Assembly (NCBI GenBank): GCA_028696435.1
Contig: JAQVHC010000057.1
Span: 1-7,853, forward strand
DNA: 7,853 nt
Direction of reading: 5' to 3'
Source: Actinomycetota bacterium
Lineage (GTDB): Bacteria; Actinomycetota; Humimicrobiia; Humimicrobiales; Humimicrobiaceae
Part shown: one piece after another, positions 6,301 to 7,853 of the stretch
Layout: the number at the start of each line of letters is the position of its first letter
Position numbering within the stretch: position 1 is the stretch's first letter
Made by a program: the position numbers and the translations under genes
Notes under the pieces: model-generated
What the model saw: only the letters and a program-made list of their open reading frames with translations
Told to the model about the DNA's origin: nothing
Database searches by the model: none

Positions 6301-6361
6301 TGTTACAAAAAAACCGCAGGGTGTCTAAACTCACCATGATTAATTTCAGATTAACTTCATA

Positions 6362-7033
6362 TTATATCTTCAGTAAATAGCCTTTTTTATTTAACCAGTC
6401 TTTATTCTTTTCATAATCAGGCATCAACATTTTAACCTTACCCCAAAATGCTTTGCCATGGTTTTTTTCCTCAAGATGAACAAGTTCATGGATAACAACA
6501 TAATCTATCACGGATAAAGGGGCCATTACAAGCCGCCAGGGGAAATTTAGATTCCCCTTAGAAGAAGAGGAACCCCATCTTTTTTGCGCACTTGTAATAT
6601 TAACCCTGTTATATTTAAAGCCTCTTTTTTGTGCGTATAATTTAACTCTTTCAGAAATTTTTTCGTAAGCTATATTTTTGTACCATTCAATAAACAATTC
6701 CCGTGCCTGTGGCAGAGCATTTCTTAAAAGATAAAAACCGCCCTCAAATTTCAGTGGGACCTCCTGATCATCTACTATTCTTAATCTATAGCATCTCCCC
6801 AGATAGAGGAACCCTTCACCATTAACAAACTCCTTAGGAGAAAACTTTGGGTCTCTAGCTTCTATTTCTTTTTTCTTCTGCTCAATCCATTTTTTGTGCT
6901 TGGACACAGTCTCCATAATTTTCTCATCATCCACATTAAAAGGAGTTTTTACAATCAGGGTAGCGTTATCCGTCATGTGTAAAGCAATGGTTTTTCTTTT
7001 TGTCCGTATTACCTTTTCAATCTCGATATCCAT
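6362..7033 (-). CDS. YgjP-like (M48/SprT-like) zinc metallopeptidase beside hsdR
   Basis: A 223-residue predicted zinc-dependent peptidase of the YgjP/DUF45 family (COG1451). The zinc motif is HELVH (His182, Glu183, His186) with the third ligand His192 in NHGKAFW, all intact. Ahead of it lies the family block QKRWGSSSSKGNLNFPWRL, in which the usual WGSC cysteine is a serine. The N-terminal half (about 1-110) is a beta-rich region with an early basic patch (RTKRK, residues 10-14). I chose the ATG at 7031-7033 because GGAAAG (7042-7047) lies 8 bases upstream; a GTG at 7042 overlapping the hsdR stop is possible and would add three residues, but it abuts that same ribosome binding site. The gene starts 5 bases after hsdR, so the two are co-transcribed and probably translationally coupled. 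This family is often found in type I restriction loci, but its role there, whether protein turnover or DNA-protein work like SprT, is not established. Confidence 0.9.
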   Translation of the reverse strand: MDIEIEKVIRTKRKTIALHMTDNATLIVKTPFNVDDEKIMETVSKHKKWIEQKKKEIEARDPKFSPKEFVNGEGFLYLGRCYRLRIVDDQEVPLKFEGGFYLLRNALPQARELFIEWYKNIAYEKISERVKLYAQKRGFKYNRVNITSAQKRWGSSSSKGNLNFPWRLVMAPLSVIDYVVIHELVHLEEKNHGKAFWGKVKMLMPDYEKNKDWLNKKGYLLKI

Positions 7034-7038
7034 AAAGA

Positions 7039-7853
7039 TCACTTTCCATAAATATGATAAGCAAGCTCTATTAACTTTTGTGCTATTTCATTTCTTTTAC
7101 CGAATAACATTTCGCCTGCATCTACTCCACACGAAACAGCACTTTCTTCTACAGCGAACTTTCCTTTTTGAGAAGAAGTGCAAGAAGGAATAGAATCCAG
7201 TATTCTGGATATTATATACGATTTCAAGTTTTTCTGTTTTGAGGTGCTTTCCCAGAAGTCGACCACTTGTGTCTCTCGCTTCATAATCTCGATTACATCT
7301 CTTGTTAACTCAATAAGAAAATTAATATTCTTGTCATTTAGTTCTTCAATTGTCTTCTTTCCATATATCTCTCGTTTCAACAGTCCTAAAAAAGGCAGCT
7401 CTTTCTTCGGTTCAAACCCAAAAGTTTCTTCAGCTTCTCTTCCTTTTTTCATAGCTTCCCTTAAGTTTTCGAGTTCCTTTGCAAGGATATCCCAGTTTTC
7501 TCTATACTCTTCAAGAATTCTTTCTAATTTATCAGAAAACCTCTCGTAAAACTCAGGGTCCTCTTCAAAATGTTTCTCAATATGTTCCACAAGAGCATGT
7601 TCCAGCTCTTCAGCCTTTGCTTTATTTGATTTTTCTCTAATTTTACTAACAAATTCGTCATCAAGAAGAGGCGTTGGCGGTATTTTGGGATTTACACCTT
7701 TTGATATAAGATACTCTTCAACAATCTCCCTTATCTTTGCGCTTGCATCCCTTATACTTACTTTGTCATCTCTGTATCTGTTCCTTGCAGATTCCTTTAT
7801 AAAATTAAGAATTTTTAAGTCCTTAACATATTTTAAAGCTTCTGGATCAGGGA
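7039..7853 (-). CDS. hsdR: Type I restriction enzyme R subunit, C-terminal 270 residues
   Basis: This is the C-terminal end of the motor and nuclease subunit of a type I restriction-modification enzyme, which translocates and cuts unmethylated foreign DNA. The frame is open to the right edge with no stop. Only the helical C-terminal region is present; the nuclease and helicase domains lie outside the window. Seen: KILNFIKESARNRYRDDKVSIRDASAKIREIVEEY, then KAEELEHALVEHIEKHFEEDPEFYERFSDKLERILEEY and a charged coiled-coil-like stretch, matching the DUF3387 (T1RH-like) C-terminal domain, which contacts the modification complex. The closing helix RNEIAQKLIELAYHI is also typical. Between SYIISRILDSI and that helix lies an apparent insertion of about 26 residues (roughly 7111-7188) with two cysteines. 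A GTG at 7590 should not be taken as a start: homology-like sequence continues upstream of it. The hsdM and hsdS genes are presumably to the right. Confidence 0.88.
   Translation of the reverse strand, partial: PDPEALKYVKDLKILNFIKESARNRYRDDKVSIRDASAKIREIVEEYLISKGVNPKIPPTPLLDDEFVSKIREKSNKAKAEELEHALVEHIEKHFEEDPEFYERFSDKLERILEEYRENWDILAKELENLREAMKKGREAEETFGFEPKKELPFLGLLKREIYGKKTIEELNDKNINFLIELTRDVIEIMKRETQVVDFWESTSKQKNLKSYIISRILDSIPSCTSSQKGKFAVEESAVSCGVDAGEMLFGKRNEIAQKLIELAYHIYGK

Larger units (their letters stand above)
6087..6361. other. Repeat-rich region upstream of the flavin reductase
   Basis: There is no gene here. Going in the direction of transcription from 6361: a weak GGTG/CACC stem followed 6 bases later by seven T residues (about 6310-6332), a poor terminator candidate for the hsdR-metallopeptidase operon; a candidate promoter at 6272-6300; a GTTACA-N6-TGTGAC imperfect dyad (6264-6281); a perfect hairpin TTTATAT-N4-ATATAAA (6242-6259); a 17-bp tandem repeat (6160-6193); a second -35-like box TTGACT (6137-6142); a 10-bp direct repeat (6113-6132); and the Shine-Dalgarno sequence. 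Confidence 0.5.

Noticed and set aside
6310..6332. Terminator after the metallopeptidase (GGTG/CACC stem and seven T residues)
   Set aside because: The stem is only 4 bp and the T-run begins 6 bases after it; not good enough to call.
7040..7042. GTG start for the metallopeptidase overlapping the hsdR stop (GTGA)
   Set aside because: The GGAAAG ribosome binding site abuts this GTG but lies 8 bases from the ATG at 7033, so the ATG is preferred.
7588..7590. GTG as a start codon of a separate 183-residue protein
   Set aside because: The frame stays open to the window edge and the upstream sequence continues the HsdR C-terminal domain, so this is an internal valine.

Overview
The window comes from an AT-rich bacterial genome. 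Every gene lies on the minus strand, so transcription runs from right to left. The mix of a MarR-controlled heterodimeric ABC exporter, a flavoredoxin-type flavin reductase, peptidoglycan synthesis and a type I restriction locus fits a low-GC, probably anaerobic bacterium. A clostridial or clostridia-like lineage is possible, and the exporter sequences recall Firmicutes homologues, but nothing in the window settles the phylum.

From right to left, the window opens inside a type I restriction gene, hsdR, of which the last 270 residues are present. A YgjP/M48-like zinc metallopeptidase follows 5 bases later, with its ribosome binding site inside the end of hsdR. A 275-base gap (6087-6361) then carries several direct repeats and dyads and leads into a flavin reductase-like protein with a strong Shine-Dalgarno sequence. 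A 466-base gap (5102-5567) holds a coding-like remnant of unknown origin and, beside marR, a near-consensus promoter packed with palindromes.

Next is a tight three-gene operon: a MarR repressor and two ABC exporter half-transporters. The spacings are 6 bases between marR and the first ABC gene, and a one-base stop/start overlap between the two ABC genes. The two nucleotide-binding domains are asymmetric in the way known for TM287/TM288-type heterodimers: the first carries the degenerate Walker B and switch residues, the second the non-canonical signature motif. The likely logic is a drug or toxic-compound efflux pump repressed by its own MarR protein. After a 267-base AT-rich gap, glutamate racemase (murI) begins at a TTG codon and runs off the left edge.

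I found no convincing wholly new system. The most worthwhile leads are the nested palindromes in the marR promoter, the repeats upstream of the flavin reductase, the hsdR-metallopeptidase pairing, and the unidentified coding-like remnant at 5356-5520.
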